Assembly (NCBI GenBank): GCA_937928755.1 | Contig: CALEZI010000038.1 | Span: 5,040 to 69,039, forward strand | Source: an uncultured Rhodanobacteraceae bacterium | GTDB lineage: Bacteria > Pseudomonadota > Gammaproteobacteria > Xanthomonadales > SZUA-5 | Length of the DNA: 64,000 nucleotides | Direction of reading: 5' to 3' | Part shown: in pieces, positions 1 to 8,959 of the stretch | How the letters are laid out: the number at the start of each line of letters is the position of its first letter | Position numbering within the stretch: the stretch's first letter is position 1 | Program-made: the position numbers and the translations under genes | Notes under the pieces: generated by a model | The model's input: the letters and a program-made list of their open reading frames with translations, nothing else | What the model was told of the DNA's origin: nothing | Databases searched by the model: none

Positions 1-1051
1 GGATGCCGTCGGAATGACCGCTCGAATGCGTCTCGATATGGCGCATCGCCATCTCGGCGTCGTCGACGATGCGAATGCCGAGGATCAACGCCAACCATTC
101 GCTGTCGAAGTCGGATTCGCCGGCCGGCACGACGCGGGCGCCGGGAACCGCATCCGCCAGTGGCAGGCTGGCATCGTCGCAGCGGAACTCGACACCGTCG
201 GCGCCGAGTGCTTCGACGAGCGCGGGGACGAACCGGGTCGCAACGGCGCGATGCAGCAGCACCGTGTCCAGCGCATTGCAGACCGTCGGGCGTTGGACCT
301 TGGCATTGCGGATCACCGGCAGCGCGCGCTTGAGGTCGGCGTGTTCGTCGACATACAGGTGGCAGATGCCGATGCCACCGGTGATCACCGGGATGCGGCT
401 TTCGCGCCGGCAGAATTCGTGCAGGCCGGCGCCACCACGCGGAATGATCAGGTCGATCAGATCGTCGAGTCGCAACAGTTCCAGGGAAGCGTCGCGTTCG
501 GTGGAGTCGATGAACTGCAGCAGATCCGGCGCAAGGCCAACCGCACCGAGCGCCTCGCGGGCGATGCCGACCAACAGGCGATTGCTGTGAATGGCCTCCT
601 TGCCGCCGCGCAGTACCGCGGCATTTCCGGTCTTGATCGCCAACGCCGCAACATCGATCGCGACATTCGGGCGCGACTCGAAGATCACACCAATGACGCC
701 CAACGGAACTCGGCGCTTGTGCACCACCAGGCCATTGGGCAGTACTCGGGTATCGAAGCGTTCTCCGAGCGGGTCGGCAAGCGTGGCGACATGTTCGACA
801 TCGGCGGCGATGGCGTCGATGCGAGTGCGGTCGAGCAACAAGCGGTCGAGCAAGGCGCTGCTCAGTCCGGCACGTTTGCCCTCCGCGAGATCTTCGGAGT
901 TGGCAAGCATGATTTCGTCTTCATGCCGGCGCAGTTGGCTGGCCAGCACCGCCAGGAACGCGTCGCGCTGTTCGCCCGAACTGCGCTTGAGTGCCGCACT
1001 GGCGCTTCTCGCGCGCGCGGCGAGGGCGCGTACATCGATGGCGTGATTCAC
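1..1051 (-). CDS. proA: Glutamate-5-semialdehyde dehydrogenase (gamma-glutamyl phosphate reductase), 3' end outside window
   Basis: Second enzyme of proline synthesis: NADPH-dependent reduction of gamma-glutamyl phosphate to glutamate semialdehyde in the cytoplasm. The minus-strand frame is open from a GTG at 1051 to the window edge, giving about 350 of the usual ~415 residues. Visible family segments are SRPNVAIDVAALAIKTGNA, the nucleotide-site stretch VLRGGKEAIHSN, and the catalytic cysteine in GIGICHLYVDEHAD. The GTG start overlaps the proB stop codon (GTGA), so the two genes are almost certainly co-transcribed and translationally coupled, with the unstable gamma-glutamyl phosphate passed between partners. 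The C-terminal ~65 residues lie beyond position 1. The long open frames on the opposite strand are shadows of this gene. Confidence 0.93.
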   Translation of the reverse strand, partial: MNHAIDVRALAARARSASAALKRSSGEQRDAFLAVLASQLRRHEDEIMLANSEDLAEGKRAGLSSALLDRLLLDRTRIDAIAADVEHVATLADPLGERFDTRVLPNGLVVHKRRVPLGVIGVIFESRPNVAIDVAALAIKTGNAAVLRGGKEAIHSNRLLVGIAREALGAVGLAPDLLQFIDSTERDASLELLRLDDLIDLIIPRGGAGLHEFCRRESRIPVITGGIGICHLYVDEHADLKRALPVIRNAKVQRPTVCNALDTVLLHRAVATRFVPALVEALGADGVEFRCDDASLPLADAVPGARVVPAGESDFDSEWLALILGIRIVDDAEMAMRHIETHSSGHSDGI

Positions 1052-2142
1052 AGCATCACCAGATCGTCGCGATGGATGAACTCGGGTCCGAAATCGTAGC
1101 CGAGAACGGCTTCGACTTCGTTGGATCTTTTGCCGGCGATGCGCTTCAGGTCGTTGGCGCCGTAATTGGCTATGCCGCGTGCCAGCGCGCGGCCTTCGGC
1201 GGCGTGCACGGTAACCGTGTCGCCGCGCTCGAACTCGCCATCGACACGGCGCACGCCGACGCCGAGCAGACTCTTGCCTTGCGCCAGCGCGGTTTCCGCG
1301 CCGGCGTCGATGGCGACTCCGACGCCGGTGCGCAGTCCGCCGAGTATGTAGCGCTTGCGTGCTTCGCGCGGCGGCGTCAGTGCGCTGAATCGGGTGCCGA
1401 TGTCGGCGCCATCGATCAACTGGCCGATGATGGCCGGATCGGCGCCGCTGGCGATCACCACCTCGGTGCCGCCGCGCCGGGCAATGTCGGCGGCGCGCAG
1501 TTTGGTCAGCATGCCGCCAGTGCCGAGCGCGCCGCCGCGACCGCCGGCCGCTTGCCACAGCGCGTCGGGAATATCGACGCTGTCGATGCGACGGACCAGC
1601 GCTGCGCCGGGATTCTGCCGCGGATCGGCGTCGAACAGACCTTCCTGATCGGTCAACAGGATCAACAAGCGCGCATCGACCAGGTTGGCAACCAGCGCGG
1701 AGAGCTGGTCGTTGTCGCCTACGCGGATTTCCTCGGTGGCTACAGTGTCGTTTTCGTTGACGATCGGCAGCACCTTGTGCGCAAACAGCTCTTCGAAGGT
1801 GCGCCGCGCGTTCAGGTAACTGCGGCGCTGTTCCAGGTCGGTCCGCGTCAGCAGCACCTGGGCGACGCGCTGGCCATAGTAGCCGAGCAGTTCGCTGTAG
1901 AGCGCCATCAGGCGCGGCTGACCGACGGCGGCCAGCATCTGTTTGGCGGCGACATGGCGCTCGCCCGGCGCAATGCCGAGTTGTTCGCGCCCCGCCGCAA
2001 CCGCGCCGGAACTCACCCACGCGATCTCGTGGCCGCGAGCGGTCAGTTGCGACAAGCTGCGCGCGTATTCGATCAGCCTGGGGGCGGACAGGCGTCCCTG
2101 CTCAGTGGCGGTGGAAGTGCCAATCTTGACGACAACGCGCAT
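1048..2142 (-). CDS. proB: Glutamate 5-kinase with PUA domain
   Basis: Phosphorylates glutamate on its gamma-carboxyl, the committed and normally proline-inhibited step of proline synthesis. The 364 residues begin MRVVVKIGTST, the lysine and glycine loop of the amino-acid kinase fold. They continue with AWVSSGAVAAG, PIVNENDTV and the phosphate-binding GTGGMLTKLRAA, and end in a PUA domain from about residue 275 (GVGVRRVDGEFERGDTV). Length matches the PUA-containing bacterial form. The gene overlaps proA by one GTGA. No gene lies immediately upstream; a 425-bp repeat-bearing gap separates it from the porin gene. Confidence 0.95.
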   Translation of the reverse strand: MRVVVKIGTSTATEQGRLSAPRLIEYARSLSQLTARGHEIAWVSSGAVAAGREQLGIAPGERHVAAKQMLAAVGQPRLMALYSELLGYYGQRVAQVLLTRTDLEQRRSYLNARRTFEELFAHKVLPIVNENDTVATEEIRVGDNDQLSALVANLVDARLLILLTDQEGLFDADPRQNPGAALVRRIDSVDIPDALWQAAGGRGGALGTGGMLTKLRAADIARRGGTEVVIASGADPAIIGQLIDGADIGTRFSALTPPREARKRYILGGLRTGVGVAIDAGAETALAQGKSLLGVGVRRVDGEFERGDTVTVHAAEGRALARGIANYGANDLKRIAGKRSNEVEAVLGYDFGPEFIHRDDLVML

Positions 2143-2198
2143 GCAGCGAGAACCGGGAGGAGATCGCGCAGTCTAGGCGGAGAGGGCGTTGAATGGTC

Positions 2199-2460
2199 GC
2201 TCCAGGAGCGCGTTGCCGGTTGCTGGTTGTGGGATCAGGAAGCGCGCGCGGCTACAAGCCTTGCGCAGGGCCGCTGTTGTGGGTCCAGACTTGTCTGGAC
2301 GCTGTCTGCGGGAAGATCAGAAGCGTCCAGACAAGTCTGGACCCACAAGGTCAAGAGCAGGAAGCGTCCAGACAAGTCTTTCTGGACCCACAACAGCGAG
2401 TCCCGCGTCGGTATCCCACAAGCCCTCCAGAAACTGGCAAGCCGCGCGCTCCTGGAGGGC
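2199..2460. repeat. Family A element A1 with three palindromic arms and an outer inverted pair
   Basis: The gap between the porin gene and proB holds three copies of the family A arm. One is at 2277-2303 (TTGTGGGTCCAGACTTGTCT orientation) and inverted copies are at 2321-2348 and 2362-2393; the last carries a 4-nt insertion that breaks its palindrome. The core GTCCAGAC-NN-GTCTGGAC is itself an 8-bp palindrome. An outer inverted pair, GCTCCAGGAGCGCG near 2200 and its complement near 2446, brackets the set. No gene is supported in 2143-2567. Confidence 0.85.
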
Positions 2461-2567
2461 GCCGCGCCTGTGGCGCCGCTCGTCAACCAGTCCCCCAGAT
2501 CAACAGCGGCCGCGCAGGCGCGCGGCCCAGGGCCTTGCTGCTGCCAGCAACCAACCACCAGCGCCCC

Positions 2568-3650
2568 TCAGAACGTCAACATCACCCGCGCCTGCAGGAT
2601 GTCGGGTTCGACGTCGACGCCACGACGGTCGCCGTCGACATGCACATAGTTGGCGGTCAAGCGCACATTGGCATTCGGGTACCAGTTGGCGCCGAGCGTG
2701 TAGTTGGTGCTGTTGCCGCCACGGACGCTGGCGTCGTCTAGATCGAGGGTGCTGATGCGCAGCGCGAGTTCGAATGCGCGGCCATCCTCGCCGAGGTTGG
2801 GCGCGTGTATGGCGCCGTCCCGGTAGCCGGTGTGATCGCCACTGACGAACCAGCTGCCACCGACATACCAACCGTCAAGGTCGGCATCGCTGTTGTCGCT
2901 GCGCGACACGCTGCTGCGCAGGTATTCGCCCTCCAGCGTCCACGGCCCGTTGATCCACAGCGCTTCCACGCCAGTGCGAACGATGCGTTCGGCGTCGGTC
3001 AGCGTCCCGGTGTCGAGGCGAGTGGCTCCGATGCGGCTGGCTTCGATGCGCGAGGAGAAGCGGACGCGATCTTCGTCAGGGCGCTCGCTGCCCGCGGACA
3101 GTCCGAAGTGCAGCAGGTGGCCCGCTTCGGCGAAGGGCGTGTAAACGATGCGACCGACGCTACCGGCACCCTTGAGCAGTCCCAGCAAGTTGCCGTCATA
3201 GACGCTGAAGCTCGCCCGCCAGTGTGGATTGGCCCAGGTGTATTCGGCGCCCAATCGTCGGGCGATTGAAAAGCTGTTGGGCAGACTTTGCTCCATGAAC
3301 ATGGTGAAGCGATCGCTGGTCAATTCGTCCAGGAACATGGGCTGCTTGTACTGGCCAATGCGCAGGCTGTGCGGGCCGCCGCGCCAACGGAGAAAGACGT
3401 CAGTCCAGGCGTTGGGGAAGGTGTCGAATTCTGCTCTGGCATCGAAACCGGCCGGTGCCCGGACATTGAGCGACAGTCGTGCGCGCCGCACATCGCCGAG
3501 CTGGGTCAACGTGCCGTTTTCATCGGTGCGCAGCCAGTCGTATTGCATGTTGCCGCCGACTGCCAGTTGCCAGTCGTCGGCCGCCGGGGCCGATCCGGAA
3601 TGCAGCGCGAGGGCAAGGCTCAGTGCGCACGGAAGAATGCGAAGCAGCAT
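2568..3650 (-). CDS. Phosphate-selective porin (OprO/OprP family)
   Basis: Outer-membrane beta-barrel of the phosphate-selective porin family, letting phosphate or polyphosphate into the periplasm for PstS. The 360-residue product has a signal peptide (MLLRILPCALSLALALHSGSAPAA, cleavage near residue 24). Alternating aromatic strands follow: VFLRWRGGPHSLRIGQYKQP, GAEYTWANPHWRASFSVYDG, GWYVGGSWFVSG. It ends in phenylalanine (ARVMLTF), the usual barrel-assembly signal. It is transcribed divergently from pstS, and a candidate Pho box lies at 3686-3714, about 36 bp upstream of its ATG. Position and family together support a phosphate-starvation porin; anion selectivity cannot be read from sequence alone. 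Confidence 0.85.
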   Translation of the reverse strand: MLLRILPCALSLALALHSGSAPAADDWQLAVGGNMQYDWLRTDENGTLTQLGDVRRARLSLNVRAPAGFDARAEFDTFPNAWTDVFLRWRGGPHSLRIGQYKQPMFLDELTSDRFTMFMEQSLPNSFSIARRLGAEYTWANPHWRASFSVYDGNLLGLLKGAGSVGRIVYTPFAEAGHLLHFGLSAGSERPDEDRVRFSSRIEASRIGATRLDTGTLTDAERIVRTGVEALWINGPWTLEGEYLRSSVSRSDNSDADLDGWYVGGSWFVSGDHTGYRDGAIHAPNLGEDGRAFELALRISTLDLDDASVRGGNSTNYTLGANWYPNANVRLTANYVHVDGDRRGVDVEPDILQARVMLTF

Positions 3651-3685
3651 GGAAGAGGTCTCGATGACGGATTGAAGACAAGCAT

Positions 3686-3714
3686 GTGGCTGAAATATTG
3701 CAGAAAGATGACCG
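3686..3714 (-). promoter_or_regulatory. Candidate Pho box for the porin gene
   Basis: Read on the minus strand, three 7-mers follow with exact 11-bp periodicity: CGGTCAT-CTTT-CTGCAAT-ATTT-CAGCCAC. The PhoB consensus direct repeat is CTGTCAT-like with 4-nt A/T-rich spacers. Matches are 6/7, 5/7 and about 5/7. It lies 36 bp upstream of the porin start, where PhoB would take the place of a -35 element. Confidence 0.55.
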
Positions 3715-3798
3715 ATTCGCCTCTGAAGCGTCGTCGAATGGTCGTACTGGCGCCTCCCTTCCGCTCAGGTGGGCAGCAGATGCCGGATTGCTGCCATG

Positions 3799-3827
3799 CT
3801 GTCACATGATTGAAATGTTTCTATCAC
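3799..3827 (+). promoter_or_regulatory. Candidate Pho box for the pst operon
   Basis: Three direct 7-mers in 11-bp register: CTGTCAC-ATGA-TTGAAAT-GTTT-CTATCAC. The first and third match the PhoB site (CTGTCAT/C) in at least 6 of 7 positions; the middle one is weak. The site ends 37 bp before the pstS ATG at 3865, the expected placement for PhoB activation of a high-affinity phosphate operon. Confidence 0.65.
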
Positions 3828-3864
3828 AGACTTGCGCCATGTCTTCCTGTGCCCCGAGCCGACG

Positions 3865-4920
3865 ATGAATACTCTGCGCGTTTCGCTGCTGTCCACCATG
3901 ATCCTGGCCACGTTGGCTGCCTGCGGTTCCGGGACCGAGCCGACGCCGTCGGCGCCGGGCACCCCTGCCGCACCGGCTTCAGGTGCTCCAGTCAGCCAGG
4001 TCATCCAGCTCGATGGTTCCAGTACGGTCTATCCGATCAGCGAAGCCGTCGCCGAAGAGTTCCAGATCCAGAACCAGGGCAGGGTCAACGTGACGGTCGG
4101 CGTGTCCGGCACCGGAGGCGGTTTCAAGAAGTTCTGCCGCGGCGAGCTCGATATTGCCAGTGCCTCGCGTCCGATCCAGAAATCGGAGATGGAAAACTGC
4201 GCCGCTGCCGGCATCAAGTACTACGAACTGCCGGTCGCCTACGACGCGCTGACGGTGGTGGTCAATCCGCAGAACAGTTTCCTGACGACCGCTACCGTGG
4301 AGCAGCTCAAGCAGATCTGGGCGCCGGAGGCGCAAGGAACGATCACGCGCTGGAACCAGATCGATCCGAGCTGGCCGGACGCAGAGTTCAAACTGTATGG
4401 CGCCGGTTCGGATTCCGGCACCTTCGATTACTTCACAGAAGCGGTGGTCGGCAAGGCCAAGGCCAGCCGCGGCGATTACACCGCTTCCGAGGACGACAAC
4501 ACGCTGGTCCAGGGCGTCACCCAGGACGTCAACGCGCTCGGTTATTTCGGCTACGCCTATTACGCGGAGAACCAGGACAAGCTGAGGGCGGTGGCGATCG
4601 CCACCGAGGCGGGCGCGCCTGGCGTGCTGCCGAGCGACCAGACGGTGATCGATGGCAGCTACGTTCCGCTGGCGCGCCCGATGTTCATCTACGTCAGCGA
4701 AAAGGCGCTGGCGCGCGCCGAGGTCAAGCAGTTCGTCGACTTCTACTTCGCCAACGTTGCCGATCTGGCGCGCGAAGTGCGCTACGTGCCACTGCCGCCG
4801 GAAGCCTATGAACTGGTCAAGAAACATCTGGCCGAAGGCAAGATGGGCACCGTGTTCCACGGCGAGCCGGCCACCGCGATCACCATCGAGGATCTGCTCA
4901 GCCGCGAAGCAAGTCTGTAA
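3865..4920 (+). CDS. pstS: Phosphate-binding lipoprotein of the Pst ABC transporter
   Basis: Periplasmic phosphate receptor that feeds PstCAB. I chose the ATG at 3865 because it starts a clean lipoprotein signal (MNTLRVSLLSTMILATLAAC, lipobox LAAC with Cys20); an upstream TTG at 3832 would add 11 unneeded residues and overlap the regulatory region. The 351 residues carry the phosphate-contacting loops QLDGSSTVYPIS, VGVSGTGGGFKKFCRGE and GAGSDSGTFDYF. A proline- and alanine-rich linker follows the lipid anchor. It is the first gene of pstS-pstC-pstA-pstB-phoU and is separated from pstC by 201 bp containing an inverted-repeat element. Confidence 0.95.
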   Translation: MNTLRVSLLSTMILATLAACGSGTEPTPSAPGTPAAPASGAPVSQVIQLDGSSTVYPISEAVAEEFQIQNQGRVNVTVGVSGTGGGFKKFCRGELDIASASRPIQKSEMENCAAAGIKYYELPVAYDALTVVVNPQNSFLTTATVEQLKQIWAPEAQGTITRWNQIDPSWPDAEFKLYGAGSDSGTFDYFTEAVVGKAKASRGDYTASEDDNTLVQGVTQDVNALGYFGYAYYAENQDKLRAVAIATEAGAPGVLPSDQTVIDGSYVPLARPMFIYVSEKALARAEVKQFVDFYFANVADLAREVRYVPLPPEAYELVKKHLAEGKMGTVFHGEPATAITIEDLLSREASL

Positions 4921-4994
4921 CGCAAACTGGGTAGACTGCCACGGCTGGAGTTCCGTCACGCGGCGATTGGTGTGAGGCGCTCAGCGAACGCTTG

Positions 4995-5061
4995 TCTCCG
5001 CGACTTCGCGGCTCCGGGTGAGGCTTTCAACGGCTCATGCGGAGGTGCGAAGGCGCGGAGA
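4995..5061. repeat. Family J inverted-repeat element between pstS and pstC
   Basis: Arms TCTCCGCGACTTCGC (4995-5009) and GCGAAGGCGCGGAGA (5047-5061) are inverted complements at 14 of 15 positions, with a 37-bp spacer. The RNA would fold into a long-stem hairpin just after pstS. I see no other copy in the window. A barrier to 3'-5' decay here would favour the binding-protein message over the permease messages. Confidence 0.7.
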
Positions 5062-5121
5062 AAGTCATTTCAACCCTGCACGATCGGATTTCTTCGCGTG
5101 CAGAATGCGAGACGGTGATTC

Positions 5122-6051
5122 ATGGCGGCAAGCTCACCTGAAGTCCAGATTGCCGGTCGCCTCGCGTACCGACCCTCGCGGCATCTGCGCGAGCGCTTCA
5201 TCGAGGCGGCATTGCTCGGCGCTGCCCTGGTCGCCGTGGCGACTACCGTCGGCATCGTTTTCATCCTGCTGAGAGAATCGATTGCCTTCTTTCGCGAAGT
5301 GTCGATCGTCGATTTCTTCACCGACTCGCAGTGGACGCCACTGTTCTCGGATCCGCACTTTGGCATCTGGGTGCTGTTGTCGGGCACGCTGACCAGTTCG
5401 GCAATTGCGCTGGCCGTGGCCATCCCGGTCGGTACCGTGCTGGCCATTTACCTGTCCGAGTTCGCCAAGGCGCGCACGCGCGAGATCGCCAAGCCGATCC
5501 TCGAGTTGCTCGCCGGCATACCGACCATCGTTTTCGGTTACTTCGCACTGTTCTTCGTCACGCCGCTGCTGAAGAACTTCATTCCCGGATTGCCCGGTTT
5601 CAACCTGCTGTCGGCGGGCCTGGTAATGGGCGTGATGATCGTGCCCTACATCTCGTCGATCAGCGAGGACGCCATGCGCGCCGTGCCGATGGCGCTGCGC
5701 GAGGGTGCCTACGCGATGGGCGCCACGCGCCTGCAGGTCGCCTTGCATGTGGTCGTCCCGGCGGCCTTTTCCGGCATCGCCGCCGCCTACATCCTCGGCA
5801 TCTCGCGCGCGGTCGGCGAGACCATGATCGTCGCCGTGGCCGCAGGCAACCAGCCCAACCTGACGTTCAACCCGATGGACCAGGCGGCGACCATCACCGC
5901 CTACATCGTGCAGGTGGCCAAGGGCGATTTGCCGCACGGCAGCACCGGCTATCTGACCATCTTCGCGGCCGGACTGACGTTGTTCGTGCTCACATTGATG
6001 TTCAACCTGCTCGGCTACTGGCTGCGCCGCCGCTACCGCGAGGAGTATTGA
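5122..6051 (+). CDS. pstC: Phosphate ABC transporter permease PstC
   Basis: One of the two inner-membrane subunits forming the phosphate channel. 309 residues; the cytoplasmic N-terminus is followed by a first membrane span at about residues 30-50 (AALLGAALVAVATTVGIVFI). The binding-protein-dependent permease core carries the ATPase-contact loop EGAYAMGATRLQVALHVVVP about 100 residues before the C-terminus. The extended periplasmic loop after the first span (VDFFTDSQWTPLFSDPHFG) is typical of PstC rather than PstA. It is followed one base later by pstA. Confidence 0.95.
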   Translation: MAASSPEVQIAGRLAYRPSRHLRERFIEAALLGAALVAVATTVGIVFILLRESIAFFREVSIVDFFTDSQWTPLFSDPHFGIWVLLSGTLTSSAIALAVAIPVGTVLAIYLSEFAKARTREIAKPILELLAGIPTIVFGYFALFFVTPLLKNFIPGLPGFNLLSAGLVMGVMIVPYISSISEDAMRAVPMALREGAYAMGATRLQVALHVVVPAAFSGIAAAYILGISRAVGETMIVAVAAGNQPNLTFNPMDQAATITAYIVQVAKGDLPHGSTGYLTIFAAGLTLFVLTLMFNLLGYWLRRRYREEY

Positions 6052-6052
6052 G

Positions 6053-6970
6053 ATGACGGTCGCACTGGAACTGCGGCAAACCATCGCGCGCGCGAAACGC
6101 CGAGATGTGGCCTTCGTCGCCCTCGGCATCGCGGCGCTGCTGTTCGCCGCATGCACCTTCGTCGCGCTGTTCCTGGACATGGTCAGCGATGGCGCCGCGC
6201 GCCTGAATGGCGACTTCTTCACCCAGTTTGCTTCGCGCCGCGCCGAACGTGCCGGCATCCTCGCGGCTTGGGTCGGCAGTTTTGCGGTGATGATCGTGAC
6301 CGCGCTGTTCGCGGTTCCGCTGGGTGTTTCGGCCGGCATCTATCTCGAGGAGTACGCGCCGCGCAACCGGATGACGGCGCTGATCGAGATCAACATCAAC
6401 AATCTGGCGGGCGTGCCATCGATCGTCTACGGTCTGCTTGCGCTGGGTTTGTTCGTCCACACTTTCGGCCTCGGCGCCAGTGTGCTCACCGCCGGCCTGA
6501 CGCTGGCGCTGTTGATCCTGCCGGTGGTGATCGTCGCCACCCGCGAAGCGATCCGATCGGTGCCTGGTGCCATTCGCGAAGCCGCCTATGCGTTGGGTGC
6601 CACGCGCTGGCAGATGGTGCAGCACCACGTGCTGCCGTATTCGATGCCGGGCATCCTCACCGGCGTGATCATCGGCCTGTCGCGCGCGATCGGCGAGACC
6701 GCGCCGATCGTGACCATCGGTGCGGTCAGCTTCATCGCCTTTCTGCCGCCGCCGCCGATCAGTACTGAATTTCCGTTCCTCAACGCCGACTGGCTGGCCT
6801 CGCCGTTCACCGCGATGCCGATCCAGATTTTCAGCTGGACTTCGCGTCCGGAAGAGGCCTTCCAGGCCAATGCCAGCGCCGCAGCGCTGGTGCTGGTCGT
6901 GATGACCCTGCTGATGAACGCGATCGCGATCTGGCTGCGCTATCGACTGCGACGGAATTTGAACTGGTGA
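6053..6970 (+). CDS. pstA: Phosphate ABC transporter permease PstA
   Basis: Second channel subunit, pairing with PstC. 305 residues with about six hydrophobic segments, the PstA signature loop MVSDGAARLNGDFFTQFASR after the first span, and the EAA-type coupling loop REAAYALGATRWQMVQHHVL. The start ATG follows the pstC stop by a single base (TGAGATG), so the two are translationally coupled. It is separated from pstB by a 257-bp gap carrying a family B repeat. Confidence 0.95.
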   Translation: MTVALELRQTIARAKRRDVAFVALGIAALLFAACTFVALFLDMVSDGAARLNGDFFTQFASRRAERAGILAAWVGSFAVMIVTALFAVPLGVSAGIYLEEYAPRNRMTALIEININNLAGVPSIVYGLLALGLFVHTFGLGASVLTAGLTLALLILPVVIVATREAIRSVPGAIREAAYALGATRWQMVQHHVLPYSMPGILTGVIIGLSRAIGETAPIVTIGAVSFIAFLPPPPISTEFPFLNADWLASPFTAMPIQIFSWTSRPEEAFQANASAAALVLVVMTLLMNAIAIWLRYRLRRNLNW

Positions 6971-7020
6971 GGGACGCCAGGGATTCTCGCTGAACATGGT
7001 GCAAGTCTCTGAAAGAAAGA

Positions 7021-7146
7021 TGTTTGTCCGCAAAGGACGTAAAGGACGCAAAGGAAAGCAAGCCAGCATGCGAGTGGTTCAATGAAAACGATTGGCTGTG
7101 CAGCCAACCGGCCTTCGCATTCTTTGCGTCCTTTGCGGACAAAAAA
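7021..7146. repeat. Family B element B1 between pstA and pstB
   Basis: Left arm TTTGTCCGCAAAGGACGTAA and onward (7022-7060) and right arm TTCTTTGCGTCCTTTGCGGA (7119-7145) are inverted complements built from repeats of (A/G)CGCAAAGG. The spacer is about 60 bp. This is the shortest of five family B copies. Confidence 0.85.
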
Positions 7147-7227
7147 GCACTCCACGAAGTCGCACCTGGGTCGGTACGCGAATGGGTGCCCATGCCTCCG
7201 TAACAAACGGACAAGTGAACTGGAACG

Positions 7228-8025
7228 ATGAACGACGAGCCGAAAAAGCCCGACCTCGCCACGCTCGCCAAGAAGGCCGAGGCGCGTGAGTTGAATTTCT
7301 TTTACGGCGCCAAGCAGGCGTTGAACAAGATCACGCTGCCGATTTACGACAAGCGCGTTACCGCGCTGATCGGCCCCTCGGGATGCGGCAAGAGTACCTT
7401 CCTGCGCTGTTTCAACCGCATGCACGACCTGTACCCGGGCACGCGCTACGAAGGCGAGATCCGCCTGCAGCCAGATGATGTCAACCTGCTGTCGCGCGAG
7501 GTCGATCCGATCGAGGTGCGCATGCGCCTGGCGATGGTGTTCCAGAAGCCCAATCCGTTTCCCAAGTCGATCTTCGAGAATGTCGCCTATGGCTTGCGCA
7601 TTCGCGGCGAGAAGCGACGTACGGTGCTGATGGACCGAGTCGAGCAGGCGCTGAAGGATGCCGCGCTGTGGAACGAGGTGAAGGATCGTCTCGACGAACT
7701 CGCGACGACGCTCTCGGGTGGCCAGCAACAGCGCCTGTGCATCGCCCGCGCGCTCGCCTGCGATCCGGAACTGCTGCTGTTCGACGAACCCACCAGCGCG
7801 CTCGATCCGATCGCCACCGCGAGCATCGAGGAGTTGATCCACGAACTGCGCGAAAAAGTGACTATCCTGATTGTCACTCACAACATGCAGCAGGCCGCGC
7901 GCGTTTCCGACTTCACGGCGTATATGTATCTCGGCGATCTGGTCGAATTCGGCTGGACCGACGACGTTTTCTTCCGCCCGCAGAAGAAGCAGACCGAGGA
8001 TTACATTACGGGGAGGTTCGGATGA
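7228..8025 (+). CDS. pstB: Phosphate ABC transporter ATPase PstB
   Basis: Cytoplasmic ATPase driving phosphate import. 265 residues with Walker A GPSGCGKST, Q-loop VFQKPNPFPKSIFENVAYG (the NPFP stretch is diagnostic of PstB), signature LSGGQQQRLCIARALA, Walker B LLLFDEPTSALD and switch histidine in LIVTHNMQQAARVSD. An N-terminal extension of about 20 charged residues precedes the fold; the ATG at 7228 has only a weak GGAA ribosome site. Although in the pst operon, it is flanked on both sides by inverted-repeat elements rather than tight junctions. Confidence 0.95.
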   Translation: MNDEPKKPDLATLAKKAEARELNFFYGAKQALNKITLPIYDKRVTALIGPSGCGKSTFLRCFNRMHDLYPGTRYEGEIRLQPDDVNLLSREVDPIEVRMRLAMVFQKPNPFPKSIFENVAYGLRIRGEKRRTVLMDRVEQALKDAALWNEVKDRLDELATTLSGGQQQRLCIARALACDPELLLFDEPTSALDPIATASIEELIHELREKVTILIVTHNMQQAARVSDFTAYMYLGDLVEFGWTDDVFFRPQKKQTEDYITGRFG

Positions 8026-8027
8026 AG

Positions 8028-8206
<179 letters not shown>

Positions 8207-8235
8207 GCCTCGCGTCACCAGGCCGGAGCACCTCG

Positions 8236-8949
8236 ATGAACCTCTCCGAACACCTCTCCAAACAATTCGACGCCGATCTGACCGCACTGCGCACGCGCGT
8301 GGTCGAAATGGGTGGGCTGGTCGACGAGCAGTTCCGGCGCGCTGTCGAAGCGCTGGCATCGGGCGAAATCATGGTGGCTGATGCCGTGATCGCCAATGAT
8401 GCCTCGGTCAATTCGCTGGAAGTGCGCATCGACGATGCATGCGCGCACCTGATCGCCAAGCGCCAACCAGCGGCGAGCGATCTGCGCATGGTCCTGGGGG
8501 TCTCCAAGATCGTTTCCGAACTCGAACGCATTGGCGACAAGGCGCGCAAGATCGCGCGACTGACCGGCAAGCTGCACGCCAGCGGCGCCAGTGTGCGCGC
8601 CTGGATCGGCGACATCGAAGGTCTGAGTGGTCGCGCCCGGCGCATGCTCAGGGAGGCGCTGGATGCCTTCGTGCGCAGCGATCTGGAGGCCGCCGTCGAC
8701 GTGCTGCGCGCCAATCGCGATTTCGCGATCGATACTTCTGCAGTCAGCAATGAAGTGGTGAAACGGATGTCGGCGCAACCTGACGACGTGCCGTCCCTGC
8801 TCGAGATGCTCTCGATCACGCGCGCCGTGGATCGAGTTGCCGACCACGCGGCAAACATCGCCGAACACCTGGTGTACATCGTGCGCGGCACCGATGTGCG
8901 TCACGCCACGCTGGAGCAGATCGAGAAGGAAGCGTTGGTGCGGAGCTAG
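8236..8949 (+). CDS. phoU: Phosphate-signalling complex protein PhoU
   Basis: Links the Pst transporter to the PhoR/PhoB two-component system, restraining phosphate uptake and signalling when phosphate is plentiful. The 237 residues form two three-helix PhoU repeats. Metal-site-like acidic motifs recur: LEVRIDDACAHLIAKRQPAASDLRM is in the first, and the second contains ERIGDKARKIAR and RVADHAANIAEHLVYIVRG. The ATG at 8236 starts the conserved MNLSEHLSKQFDADL; upstream in-frame codons are repeat sequence. PhoB and PhoR genes are not in this window. Confidence 0.95.
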   Translation: MNLSEHLSKQFDADLTALRTRVVEMGGLVDEQFRRAVEALASGEIMVADAVIANDASVNSLEVRIDDACAHLIAKRQPAASDLRMVLGVSKIVSELERIGDKARKIARLTGKLHASGASVRAWIGDIEGLSGRARRMLREALDAFVRSDLEAAVDVLRANRDFAIDTSAVSNEVVKRMSAQPDDVPSLLEMLSITRAVDRVADHAANIAEHLVYIVRGTDVRHATLEQIEKEALVRS

Positions 8950-8959
8950 TGGAGCAAAG

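Noticed and set aside
14..1099. Open frame of 361 codons on the plus strand opposite proA
   Set aside because: It is antisense to clear proA and proB coding sequence and its protein is low-complexity Arg/Asp/Ala without any domain; it is a high-GC shadow.
2277..2393. CRISPR array (regularly repeated GTCCAGAC arms)
   Set aside because: Arms alternate in orientation, spacers are unequal and shared between loci, and no cas genes are present.
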